This document shows, in pieces, positions 1 to 11,897 of a stretch of DNA of 64,000 nt. The translations under genes were made by a program, and so were the position numbers. The notes beneath the pieces are model-generated. The model ran no database searches. It was not told the origin of the DNA and was given only the letters and a program-made list of their open reading frames with translations. The stretch comes from Aquatica leii (taxonomy: Eukaryota > Arthropoda > Insecta > Coleoptera > Lampyridae): positions 3,038,001-3,102,000 of the forward strand of contig CM069439.1 of assembly GCA_035610365.1 (NCBI GenBank). Direction: 5' to 3'. Position 1 is the first letter of the stretch, and every line of letters begins with the position of its first letter.

Positions 1-2096
1 TTTAGCTAAGATTAGGAGTTTGGGCAAAATCAAAGAACTTTAAAAAAATGGTTGTATGGTGGTGTTTAAAATTTTATTTTTGGCACATTGTTCTGATATG
101 GCAAATGCATCCTTAGTCTTGCACAACGTCTTCTCTTATTTGTAGAATCGTTTTGTAGCTCATCAGAAACTTCGACGATAAAGACTGTTTTTTTGGGTTC
201 TTCTTACGGTTATATACGGTACTGAGAAATATCTTAATCTATTTGATCAGTACGTTTTTTATGTTTTTAATCATGTTTAGACTTCTTCTCTAATCCTTTC
301 AGGCGCCTTATAGCGGTCTCATCTTTTTCTGTTTGTTGCTATTGTTTTCACTTTTTCACTTCACTATTTGTTTGATTTGTTTCATCAATTTTCTTCCGAG
401 TCTGTCTTTTTGTTTTTTGATTGGTTTTCGCGGTTCCATTATTCTTCCTTTTATTATGTTGGGGTCATGTGCATACTAGTTTAGTTATTTCTTTTTTATT
501 ATCGGTTCTTGCTAGTTATATCTTTTATGTTTTGATTTTTTATTCTGTTCCACTAAGTTTTCCTGCCTTTTTCTTGAGGTGTTTCATTTCCATAGCATTT
601 ATTTTAGTTTCATTTTTCTTTCTAATTGTTCAACTTTTGTAGGCGCAAGTTATTGTTGGTAATGTTATCATACTATGTACTTTCTTTTTTACCTCTATGT
701 CAATATCTTTGTGGTCTAGTATTGTTTTGTTGGTGGTATAATAAATTCTTGTGGATTTGTTTGCTCTATTTACTAATTCTATTTTCTCAGACCTGGTACT
801 TTAATTTTTATCATAGCTTTATCTTAGGACTTCCTCCCTTGCTTCGCCATAGTGGTGTCTTCTGGAAAAATCTTGGTCATCGATCTATAAAAGATCGCCA
901 ATTATACTGTTTGGTAAATTATGCATCTTTAACATATAATTACAACTATAGGAAATAGAATCGGATTCACTTAATTCTGTTGAAAAGAACTGTGCAAGTT
1001 GTAATCGAAGAGCTTAAACATGTATATACAAGTTTTTTACTGTTTTCTTAGAAACCTTCAAATTTAAACAAATACAAGCAGTAATTAGTTATGGTAAATC
1101 TCTAGTGCTTCTACGATATGTAGTACGTACACTTAAGAAAAGAAAAAACGGAACACTTTCTGTTTCTAAGTACAAATATGTAGCAGTGTAAACAGATAAA
1201 TTTTACTTACTATTATTTCAAACGTGAAAAATGATTTATTTTTTTGTCGCAATTCAATAGTCTGTCAGTTATGATTTTAACAACATTTTCAAGTTGTGAA
1301 TGAAGAACCTTTCAAATGCTGGATAATATAATTGATTTTTTTCCCTTTAAATAGTTTCTTTTTTTTTATATATAATGGAATGCCACTTAACTCTGTTAAC
1401 AACGTTTTTACCATAGATTTAAATTGTCTTGGTTCTTTTATTTTAAGAATATTGTCTAATGTTATTTAAATAAAATAATTATTAAATAAATTAAAAGTAC
1501 TCTTTTTCTTTAAATTAATGATTATTTACTGTGAAAATTTTCAAAAAATATATAATTATAAATACCAGTAAATAATATAAAATTAGTAAGAAGTATCTTT
1601 TTGCAATATCAGAAGAATCTGTGGTGACATGCGCACAAAACCAAAATAAGAAACTTCGTTACTGAATCGAAGGTTCGGTGATTTTCGCGCGTATTAACAA
1701 TTACGTGACAGATTTTGCGATTTTCTCTTCTGGATCATTCGCGTATAAAATTATCTATAAATTTGACTTTTATCACACGTTGTACCTTTTTATTCACTAA
1801 TGCTGACGAATCTTACGCCGGGATGTTGAAAGAGAATTTTATAGTATTGTTTAAATTGAAAATTATAATAAATTTTTAGTTTAAAAGTAAATAGTTCAGT
1901 AAAGATGATTACTGAAATTTCTTTTTTTTTATTCTTTTATTTTACAAAAGTTCTGATTTTTTTTGCACGAATTTTGTTTGTTAAAAAAATCTGGTTATTT
2001 CAATTTGGCCTTGTTTTAAATAATATCATTTTACTTACTATTTGTGCATGCTCAAGAGTTTTAATATTAGCGCAATAAGTCAAATTATTGTTTCAG
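1..2096. other. AT-rich non-coding stretch, probably intron of the gene at 2097
   Basis: No convincing exon is seen. The stretch ends in a clean acceptor (a T-rich run, then TTTCAG at 2091-2096) feeding the exon at 2097, so it is most likely intronic. Positions 250-960 are T-rich on the + strand and contain two open frames (421-642, 626-958). Their translations are biased hydrophobic sequence typical of T-rich DNA, and I do not call them genes. Confidence 0.6.
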
Positions 2097-5000
2097 AATT
2101 GCAAATCATTTCAGCGAGGGAACTCTTGTTGCGAATTTAAATGTCTCGACGATATCTTAACGGCAAACGATACATATAAAGATACATACGATTTAGCATT
2201 TAGACTTATTGCTAGTGCAGTTTTCGTAATTTTATCATTAACATTGTTGTTCTTTGTTGTTCATCGGTTTCGTAGACATAAATTACGTGTTCAACAAAAT
2301 AGGCAACTTGGTGACGATCAACGAAGTTTAAATAGTATCGGATACATTACTGGTAGTTTGGGATATCTTCCTGGAAGTATAGGCTATTTAGGATCTGGTA
2401 CGAACGATTTAGAATTTCATTATGAGGAATCTAACGGTCATTTTTCATTGTGGAAACCTCCTGGAAATTATTTTCCTAGAGGAGAAGCGCCTCCCCCGTA
2501 CGAAGAGGCAATTAGAAATAATCACGTAGATGCTACAATGGTTCATAATCAAGCACTTGTTACTACAGTAAATGACTCTAGTATTCAATCTCATCAAGTT
2601 AGATCAGCACGCTGCACACCAACTCGTGTTCAATGCAGACATCAACGCCTAACGAATCGGTCTAATAACTTACAAGAATACGCCAATGTGACTATAGAAA
2701 CTGATACTAATCAGCAAGCCGAACCATTAATAAAAGTTAATCGAAATTCTAACAATAACATCACTAATTCATATTTAAGAAACAATCCGAATGCTACTGC
2801 CCTAGGAGATAAAAATTCTACGAATCGAGATTCAGTCGAAAAATCAAAATCTTATGAAAACATAACTAGTAGAAACTGCGATAAGCTTCCGACTAGTTCG
2901 AATCAGGACAGAAAACAGTCGCAACGAAATTTGTCTCTATTGGCAGAATTGGAAAATTCAAAAATAGATAAAAATAAATTAATGTTTCTTAAATACGAAA
3001 ACATTATATTGAAAAACTCAGTTACCAAAGATAATCGTCCTAGTGATAGCGATAAATCTCGAAACGAAAATAGCGGTAATAATAGTGGCGAAGCGTTTTA
3101 TGTGAATATAAATCCAGGTTACGATCATGCTCGGCATAGAACAATACCAAACATTAGTGAGTATCGGAAGCAGTTCCCAGCAATTAAAGAAAGTAAAAGC
3201 AAAGACAACGTATTTTTATTAGCGGAAGCTTCAAAAGAATTTAAAGATATTTCGTTACATCGTACTTTACCAAAAAATTTAAAGGAATTAACAGTATCTG
3301 TTAGTACTAATAGTGAAAATTCGGGCGATGTTTCGAAAAAGACAGACACAGATGATTGTATACATAAAACGCTTTCAAAACAAGCGAGCAATCTTGATGC
3401 TATTTTATCTTTGAATTTGATTAAATCGCATATTAATTTATGCGAAAAGTTAAATAGAGATGCGATCGAAGCAGCATCCTTTTCTTCTACTAGTTTTTTA
3501 GAAAATAAGAATGAAGAAAAGGCAAAAGGTGCCACCGAAGAACGTAGTTCGTTTTCGTACAGGTCTTTGTCGCCGTCTCAAGATGAGGATGACTACAGGT
3601 AATATAATATTCTACTAGCAAAGTTTGATCATCTTATAGTATAAGTTACCATGTATAAAACATAACTGAAAATAGCTATAACGGCAGAAAACGCGAGTTG
3701 ATTTTACATCCAAAACTATTTTGAATTTCGCGGGTAATAGCTATTTACAGTTATCATATTCTACTGTTTTGAACTGTTTACACTTGAATCACAAATATTC
3801 TAAATATATCAAGACTTTTTTTCGACCTGCAGTCGTAATATGGTTTTGTTATATTTTCAGGAGCGAATGTGAGAATTGCAAGTCGTCCGAAATTACAAAC
3901 TTAGAAGATGAAGAAGGAGATGTGTTCAATGAAACCATGACTTTGCAAAGAAGACCTGAAACGAGCGAAGAGGTCCCTTATTATCGTACTTCTCTTACAC
4001 TGCCTACTCAAATTAGAAAGCCAAGGTAACGATCGTTTTTGATCATTTGCATGCTGTTGGTGGCATGGCTCAATCTGATCTAAGTCATTGTTTTGGAGCA
4101 AAAGTTTCTGTTCGAGATGACGTGGTGGTAAAACTCGATGAATTAATTGCTCAGATATCATAATGTAGAAACTGTCCTTATCCATTTTTGTCCTGTCAAA
4201 CTATTTTCTTTTAATTTATTCTTTATTCCTCGTTTCGCAAACATCCGACTTCTTTTACATTCATTTATTTGTAATGACTAAGAAATCCAAAGAGAGTTTT
4301 TGATTTCGGTGTATAATGCTGATTCACCATCTAACTTATATAATCCTTAAATTCTAAGAAATATATAATGTAGTATAAGAATGGACGCTCTAACCGCTAG
4401 ATCCACTAAAATAAGAAGTAAACGGTTTGATAACTTTCCCCTCGTTCCCCGTCAGGGGAAAAAGCTATTGATGAACTTGTAACAAGCAACCGAAAATTTA
4501 GTGAAGTAGGAAGGAAATCCGTTCCTAACGAACTGCTTAACACTCCAGTACTCGCGTGGGATACACACGTATCCCAGGCGTATCAAAACTGCTCTAGCGC
4601 GTCACGTGATTGAGTAGTTATTCATACGCCCGCTTCTGATCCTCGAAGGTAGTTTCTGTTGTAAGTTGTAACAGTGAGGTAGTGATCTTGTGCTTTTGAT
4701 TTAAAAAAAAACTGTTTTTATCTTTGGGATACGATTGTATCCCACGCGACGCTTGTCGAATCCACGATTTCAACAACAGCTATTTGGCTTGTGGTAAGTC
4801 TGATCAATTTTATTACAATTATTAGACCATTGTAAGGGATTATTCCATTGTTAAATCACAGTTTTTATTCTTTATGAAAGAAAACATTACCAGAACAAAA
4901 AGACCTGGAGATAAATTAACCTGCTTCATACTAAATATCAGCGTGTTAAGTTTTATTCTGTCGTATGTTTTTCTTTCTTTTTGTGCAACAGTTATGTGAA

Positions 5001-6255
5001 AAAATAGTTTAAGAATTATAATGTGTTGAGTTATTGATATTTCAATATATTTTTTTGTACTTAAGAGCGACATTTCTGTGGGATACACACGTATCCCACG
5101 CGACCCAACTTGTAGCGAAAGTTAGCGCGAGTACTGGAGTGTTAAGGCTTGCGTGCACTATCCGGCAACGAAACACGCCACAGTGGCCGCTAATTTTTTT
5201 GCCTAGAGCTCACTATATGGACATTTTATAAGCAGTTACTGACTAGTAGTTCTACTTAAAATACAAAAAAAAATTAAATTGCCGGTCGGTGTGGCGTGTT
5301 CCGTTGCCATAAATACATACAGAAAAGGCTGTGTGTTGTGCACCCGTAGTTCACCCGATTTCAGTTTCCGGAAGAGGGCGAAACTACTCCAACACGTAGC
5401 GCGGTAGTGGATAAACTCCATGCGAGTGGATAAAAGCTGTAATTGGTACAACTATGCTTTGGATTGCAAGATCTGGCGTCACTTAATCAAGGTTTCGGCT
5501 TATACTTACAATACTACAGGTGGCTCATGAGGCTCCTGAAGCTAGATCCCTCCCTTTTTTTAGTCGGTTGTTAGCAGTAACCGTTTCCCCAACTTTCCTG
5601 GTAGATGCAAAGTTCTGTTATCATACCGACAAATAACGCGAGAGAACAGAATCAGATGATGTATTTAATTTGGTTACAAACGACCAATTACCTAGGATAC
5701 ACACGATGGTCGGCTACAAAGAAGAATTATGAATGCGGATTTTAGTATAATCTTGTAATCCTCCGTCACGCAAAACATTTTACGTCGAGCGTTTTCACCT
5801 AAATTTTAACCGGTCTTGCTCTCAACGTTCGCTTTTTATAGTATGGATTCATCGGTTTAACTTCCATCGCCTCATGAAACATAATTTTTTTGTTCTAGCA
5901 AATATATTCGAAGTTTTAGCCGTCTCTCGTTCGTATTTCTAAAATATCCACAGTAATCCAAGAATTCCATATTAAATCTTGCCCAAATTATACGTATAAC
6001 CGGATACTTACAACCCAGTAATCGAGCCTTACCGGATGCGCGATAGAGAAAAATGCCTAGGTGCGACACCCGAAGTGTTTTCATTTATGCTTTTTTTTGT
6101 TTATATTTTCGCTTCGTGTAGTACGATTTAAAGAATCGCCTAAATGTGCTATATCATCTAAAGAAACTGTTTTCAGGGCTGTGACTCCTAATGCTGGCCG
6201 TAACGGTTGGTTTATGACTATGCAGGAAACTTCAAGCAGTGAAGAATCAGAGTAA
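2097..6255 (+). CDS. DGCR2/IDD-like transmembrane protein with PPPY motif, 3' part
   Basis: Three joined exons are seen: 2097-3598, 3861-4025 and 6177-6255. Together they are 1746 nt, or 581 residues and a stop, and the 5' end lies outside the window. The segment opens with a cysteine-rich piece (NCKSF...NSCCEFKCLDD) that resembles the end of a von Willebrand factor C module. One membrane span follows at about residues 37-61, then basic HRFRRHK and a long cytoplasmic tail. The tail carries a GSLGYLPGSIGYLG repeat, a GNYFPRGEAPPPYEEAI stretch with a PPPY motif of the kind bound by WW domains, and low-complexity Asn/Ser-rich sequence. It ends GWFMTMQETSSSEESE. Order and wording fit the insect proteins annotated as DGCR2/IDD, but the lectin and most of the vWC exons are not visible, so the name is an inference. 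Poly(A) signal AATAAA at 6324-6329. The last intron holds the transposon at 4541-5141. Confidence 0.7.
4541..5141. mobile_element. piggyBac-type MITE (TTAA-flanked, 601 bp)
   Basis: Perfect 16-bp terminal inverted repeats CACTCCAGTACTCGCG (4541-4556) and its complement (5126-5141) are flanked on both sides by TTAA (4537-4540, 5142-5145), the target duplication of piggyBac elements. There is no transposase frame inside. The inverted word TGGGATAC-4nt-GTATCCCA occurs three times (4557-4576, 4725-4744, 5079-5098). The first and third are identical and sit just inside the two ends, so they may be sub-terminal transposase binding sites. The element lies in the last intron of the DGCR2-like gene. 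Confidence 0.85.
5164..5308. repeat. Fold-back inverted repeat
   Basis: Arm 5164-5189 (GGCAACGAAACACGCCACA...) is repeated inverted at 5282-5308 with one mismatch over the best 19 bp. The two arms enclose an AT-rich loop of about 90 bp. The arms are more GC-rich than their surroundings. No target duplication was found. It is either a small MITE or the remains of a larger element next to the TTAA MITE. Confidence 0.5.
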
Positions 6256-8176
6256 TATTTTAGGTATTGTTTTCAAACAACACTATTTTGTAATAGGTTT
6301 ATGATTTCTTCGAATTATAAATTAATAAAAAAAAGAATTTTAAGAAAATATTTTATTAAAAGAGATTTAAAAAGATTAGGCACTAAAGACTATTTTTCGT
6401 GATATAAGTTTAAATGCATGATTGATAGTGTAATTAGTAGGTTTTTGTATTGCTACTATCAAATGGATAAAATATTTAAAATATGATATGGATATATCTC
6501 AGTATTTTTCATGTATATCTAAAGACGTATGTCGATGTTACAACTTGAATTTTTTAAATGTTTAAATTTTACGCATAATGTTTATTTTGTACTTATTTAA
6601 GCAATCCAATTCTAGTTATTTTATATGGATCTTTTATGTACCTGTCTATTAGATTTCAAATGTTCATCATACATATGGGCTTTTCGTTACTTGGAGCGTT
6701 CCATAACGGTATGTACCGAGAGCGTTCGAAATCGTTGATGCATGTATCGTACCGCGTTCGTTAATTTATTGTTTGTACCGTCGTTTCGATTTCAGGTTAT
6801 GTTCAAAGCGTATGATCTATGAAGGATGGCCGCCAGTAAGGTAGAAAAGAATGGTCATGCATTTACTGAAGAACAATGAGATACTAAGTTTAGAAATTTA
6901 ACTAAAACTATAAGCCCATCAAAGACCAACAAATAAATACACTTAACCTAAGCTTCTTAAATTTGGCTCAAACTTCGACCCAGGCGTTCGACAATTACCG
7001 GTATCGGTACATGTATTGTACGAGTCCGTTGATAACCACTATCGACCCGGTCCAATTAACGAAAAGCCCTATAAACTTATAGTAATTGACTTAGTATAGT
7101 TAACATGATGTAAACAAAACAAACCGTTACATATATATTAAAAATCTTTTGACTCTTCTCTTACCTATTATGTGTGACTAGGATTAAGAAATATCCTACA
7201 ATTAATTATTACACCGCTTAGTCTCGTAATTATAAGGGCTGCTCTGATTTGGATCTTCTTCATGGAGTTCTAGAACATCGTCATACGGCTGATTGTTGAA
7301 ATAACAGTACGTCTTCTAAAAAATTGTTGCGGTTTGCTAAAAAGTTGGCAATGTTAAGTATTCTCACAGTGCTCCTTAGAGCAGCACCTAGAAAATGAGA
7401 AAGAAACTTGCCTTGAGGTCGTTTTTTTAGCTTTAAATAATGACTTAATAAATGTCAAATAAAGGACTCAAAACGATTAATGCGACTATTTTCAGAAAAA
7501 AAGTTCTGTCCGAGATATCAACACTTTTGCTGATTAACAATGCCGGCCCGTGCGATTGGCCGACAGGGGCGCCAAACTGTCGAATAAGGAAAAGCAAGTT
7601 TTAAAAGTAATATATCATTTGAATAAAAGCAATCGTCAGTAATAACAACAGGTCTTACAATAAAAAAACATGATACACTATTCATATTACATAACTAAAC
7701 AAACGGTAACTTGCACGCACGGTATTATAACTTCGGGTCGGCACTGCTTTATTAAAGAGGGTACGTTATTATCAATATTAGTTTGTAAATAATTAGACAA
7801 CGTTTACAATATTTTTTATTTGGATATATGTATTTAGATTATAAAATACTACAGTATAATAAAAAAAATTTAGCAAAAATAATTACTCATCGCTCTTGTG
7901 AGATCGTTAACAATTTACATTTTACCATAAGCATAACAAATTATAATCTTTTATAAACACTTTCTATGTTGTCCAAAACAATTTGGCTATAGGTAATTAT
8001 TAAAAACATATTTACAAAACAAGATTTAGGCAATATAGGAAGTATTAGATTTAAATAAAAAGGAGTACTTCGATTACCCTTTTCTTTTCCGGAAAACTGT
8101 ATACTATCAAAGTATGCACAATAAACTATTTCTAAAATTTGAAATCGAGCTACTTTTCATTTTATTTTTACAAACA
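6256..8176. other. Gap between two convergent genes
   Basis: This holds the 3' UTR of the DGCR2-like gene, the inverted-repeat element at 6677-7069 and the 3' UTR of the phosphatase. The likely phosphatase poly(A) signal is TTTATT on + at 7815-7820, that is AATAAA on the - strand. The 7230-7600 part is slightly more GC-rich and looks like old repeat. I see no gene in it. Confidence 0.5.
6677..7069. mobile_element. 393-bp inverted-repeat element, Harbinger-like ends
   Basis: The ends are GGGCTTTTCGTTACTTGGA at 6677 and, inverted, TCCAATTAACGAAAAGCCC ending at 7069, with one mismatch in 19. Both are flanked by TAT (6674-6676, 7070-7072), which fits a 3-bp target duplication. Ends starting with GGG and a 3-bp AT-rich duplication suggest the PIF/Harbinger superfamily, but that is inference. 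No transposase is present. The inner sequence holds further CpG-rich words such as GTACCGAGAGCG. Confidence 0.65.
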
Positions 8177-9645
8177 TTACAAATGGTATTTTGATGACCC
8201 GCGAACTACTTTCTTATTTGTCAAAATAGTATTAAGATGAGCTAAATGGTTTAGGAACCCAACATTTGGAAAAATTCTTCGTCTACGAAATACAAATTGT
8301 AAAGCATCTATTGCATCCATATTTTGAAAAATCATTAAATACGCTATAACTAGCGTGGCTGACCTAGAAATTCCAACTACACAGTGAACCAGAACTTTCC
8401 CTCCACTTCTTATAGCACTATCAATAAATTTTGCCGCTTGCTCAAAATAGACAGATATATTCCATGATGGCCTATCGTGGCCGGGTATTCCCATATATTT
8501 GATTTTGAGAGGTGTGTAGTACTGTTGATTCGTGTTTACTTGATATTCGTCTAAACCTTCGGCTGCATTGAGGATATGCGTGAATCCATGTTGCAACAGA
8601 AACTTTTTGTCTTTGGCCGCATACCTAAAAAAAGTATGTTTATAATTCTCTTAATTGCGAAATTTCAGGTATAGTAATAATTTATAATTGATAAAATAAT
8701 ATGGATCTAAAACGTTTATTATGCGTCTGTAATTATTCGATAGGGGTTGAGACCATAAAACATTACGCACAGAAGTCTAGATTTTTTTTAGAAGCAGAAT
8801 CGAAATGTACAAATGTACGCAATAGTTTACTGGCTTCCAAAAGCGTTATTACACACACTAATTAATGCCCATTTTTTTTAAGGGATGTTACATTTGGTCT
8901 TGAAATCAAACTTTAATGTTCTTAATTCGTATTATTTTATTCAAAGAAATTGGTTCAAATCCATGTCGTTCCAGCCAATTCTAACAAAAACAATATTATC
9001 TCGGTACATTTCAAAATGAAGGACTGCTTGACTTGTAAAAAAATACTTAAAATTAAGGTTAAAGATGACACATGATTATGCTTTAGAAGCAAACAGCTTC
9101 AACTACATACGTATAAGCTATCCAGAAACAATTACGTTACGTTTTCAATCAGTTGTTAAAGTTATTGATCATCTAAAGGTATTGTTATAAAAAGTGAAAC
9201 GTTTCTTAAAATAAAAAATGCGGTCAGTTCTAATAAATCAAGAAATTCCTTCAGATCCTCTGTTTTTAAACTAATGTACTTTTAACGCTTATGAAAGGAA
9301 TGTGAAATGTTTGTTCCATTTATTAACCAATACAAAGTTTATTCATATAGATTGAGACAGAAGCCATACATTAATTAATTCTATAGGAAATGCGTAGTAA
9401 AACGGCTTCATCAATAAATATGTATGATTTAATTTTTTTTTAATCAAAACTGAATATTCTTTTAAATTTGCTTAGATTGTCACTACTTACTTGTCTCCAA
9501 GAAATATTCCAGGAGTGATTTGGTTGACGGAGTGAATGTTAGAGATACTATTCATATTTCCACGCACTGTTGTGGCAAGTGTATCCAAGATATCGTTTAA
9601 CATAGACCCAGTTATTAGATTAGTAGTCTTTGGTCTTAAAGTGCC
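8177..9645 (-). CDS. Atypical dual-specificity phosphatase (DUSP3/DUSP26-like)
   Basis: Two exons are seen on the minus strand: 9491-9645 and 8177-8624. The first starts after an AG acceptor and stays open upstream of the ATG at 9601-9603, so an earlier exon is possible. From that ATG the protein is 186 residues, about the length of human DUSP3/VHR. The phosphatase signature HCVVGISRSA gives nucleophile Cys119 and Arg125, and Asp88 in GIPGHDRPSW is the likely general acid. GIFLGD, LNAAEG, YFEQAAKFID and VIAYLM are landmarks of this subfamily. Such enzymes remove phosphate from Tyr and Ser/Thr, often on MAP kinases; the substrate here is unknown. The catalytic set is intact. It is convergent with the DGCR2-like gene. 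The exact orthologue among DUSP3, DUSP13 and DUSP26 cannot be settled by eye. Confidence 0.85.
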
Positions 9646-11390
9646 CTAAAAGCCACATATCAGACATGATCACACTACTTACTTAATTCATACACTATAA
9701 ACAGATTCTCTCCACATTCCATTGGCCATCTTTTATTTTGCACTTTATTATGTAGACTAACTAAATGTTAATTGCCTATCAAACAAATTCTACGGACCGT
9801 TACAAACAGCTACATACTCAATAGGTATATGAAACTGTTTATATTTAGAACAACATCTGCGTATATAATTCTAAAAATAAGAAGTGAATAATAAGTTGCC
9901 AAATTACGATACTATGTAGAAGATATTTGTGCGATTTTTTGTACTTAATGATCATTTTGATTCATAAACAACCAACACTTTTACATCGTGACTAATTTAT
10001 TATCTACATTTAAAAATAGAGTTTGTAATATGATATTTTCTTTAGGTGATCTTAGATCATAATAGTAACGCACATAGTGAAGCTATAGGATTTTTTACGT
10101 CGTTGATAGTTTACATTTCTGCACGATTATATACACACCGTCGACTTTGACAACACACTCTGGTTAGCTAGTCGACGCACTAAATTTTAAACGGTTAAAG
10201 CGTATTGATTTTTCCAAAAACGCTCAATTCTAGTTCAGTCGTAGGTATTTTTAAGGCGTACAAGGTTGTCTCAAATTTTCTGAAATAACTCGCTGTTCAA
10301 TGTCGTTATGTATTAGTCTCCTAATTTACTGTAAAATTTCATGGTCTTGCCAATAACCTTGACCCACGCAATTTTTTTTTGTTTATTTGCGTGTAGTATT
10401 GTTTTTATCGTTTTTTAATCTAATTGTTATAATTTAATTTAATTAATTTAGCTCAGCAAACCCACTAATAAAATAAAAGTATTTTCATAAATTTACACTT
10501 TGCAGCGAGTATGAAACAGATTTACAAGTATTTTCATATTCAAAGAAAAACCCAAAAATATATTTTAACAATATATACCCCTTTAAAATTGCTTGTTCTA
10601 TATGGACAAAATAATGTAAAATTTAAATTATTCAAACTTTATAGGTACACTCGAGAAAAGAAAAAACGGGACATTTACCTGCTTCTATGTACAATAACTT
10701 ATAGCTATGTCAACGGTTTTAATACTTATCTATTACAACAATACAACCCCTAAACGGTTCAAGTAAATTTTACTCAGCCTGTGAAACGTTTTTTCTTTAT
10801 TGTTACGTATGTTCAAGTTTGCAACTATTTAAGTCTAACAAAAAAAAGAGTAGATACTTTGACCCAATCAGCAATGAAACATTTTTTTTCGTGTTTTAAA
10901 AACGTTACGTTTTACCTATACACTTTTTCTTTTATATATTGTATCAAAAAGACAATTATATAAAATTTGGTTACACTTTTTAGTTTTTCTAAAAACTTGC
11001 TTGTAAATTTGAATGTAATACTTAATAACCGCGCTTGTGCAAACACAATCGACAAAGAAACATTTTTTAAATATTTTTTTCAACGTTTTACAAACGATAT
11101 ATTTACACTTTTTAAAAACATTTTACATATGTGAAAAATATTATTTATAATTGAACGGTTCTTATATGAGGAAGAAAAAGAAGCAACTAATTCTAGGGTT
11201 TTAGTCCGTAGTTGTAACAGTACCTATGTATGTAAGTATGTATCCCGCTGTCAATATTTTATAGATTTAGTAAATCTTATAACGGTTTCATTAGTATATC
11301 AATAAAAACAATGTGTAAATACTACAGCTTAGTTTACAATAATTACATACCATCAAATTCATTATAAAATCTAAATCAGCCCGGTACCAG

Positions 11391-11610
11391 AATACTGCAA
11401 AGGTAGGCATCCCATCAAACATAAAGATGTCCCACGGACGTCCAAGGGACATGATGTTGCGGATCACTGAATGTCTCAAAGTCATCCCATTTTGGTTCTG
11501 TGTACGTCCTCGGGACATTTATGAGACGTTCTTTTGTCACAACTGTGTGCATCCCTACGATGTCCTTATAGGACATCCTTGCGCATCCGCAACGGGACGT
11601 CCCTTCTAGA
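11391..11610. repeat. Cluster of degenerate GGGACGTCC/GGACATCC words
   Basis: In about 200 bp there are some ten copies of a short word of the form GG(G)AC(G/A)TCC, in both orientations, for example at 11426-11434, 11437-11443, 11504-11518 and 11592-11604. The word is close to self-complementary. A second cluster lies 1.7 kb away (13275-13425). They may be the ends of one element or two separate insertions. Confidence 0.5.
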
Positions 11611-11694
11611 TGACTGTAGAATATGTAGGAGAGTCATCCCCCCGTTTTTCTACATGTTGAATTGGAAAAATATTTATATGTAGCATAGGTATAT

Positions 11695-11897
11695 AGTAAT
11701 TACGAGAGCTCGAGCACAGATTGTACTCTGTGGCTCGAGTGTGACTCAGTTAAGTAAAAAACAAGAATTGAGAAAAGAAATAGCAACTAATATGTCGATC
11801 GATACTTTCAATGCAACGTGTGTTGGGCGAGATACGTTTTCTGTTGTTTAATTTATACGCTTTTAAGCAATGAGTTACTCAAGCTCTCGTAATTACT
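11695..11897. mobile_element. 203-bp MITE with 20-bp inverted repeats
   Basis: AGTAATTACGAGAGCTCGAG at 11695-11714 is matched inverted at 11878-11897 with one difference. Just inside the left end is a second hairpin, CTCGAGCACAGA against TCTGTGGCTCGAG (11709-11739). There is no coding capacity. The flanks are TA-rich, so the target duplication cannot be read with certainty and the superfamily is open. Confidence 0.6.

Noticed and set aside
421..958. Two overlapping hydrophobic open frames on the + strand
   Set aside because: T-rich DNA gives Phe/Leu/Ile-rich frames by chance. There is no splice context and no family resemblance.
3125..3535. 136-codon minus-strand frame inside the DGCR2-like exon
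   Set aside because: Antisense shadow of the low-complexity Asn/Ser-rich tail.
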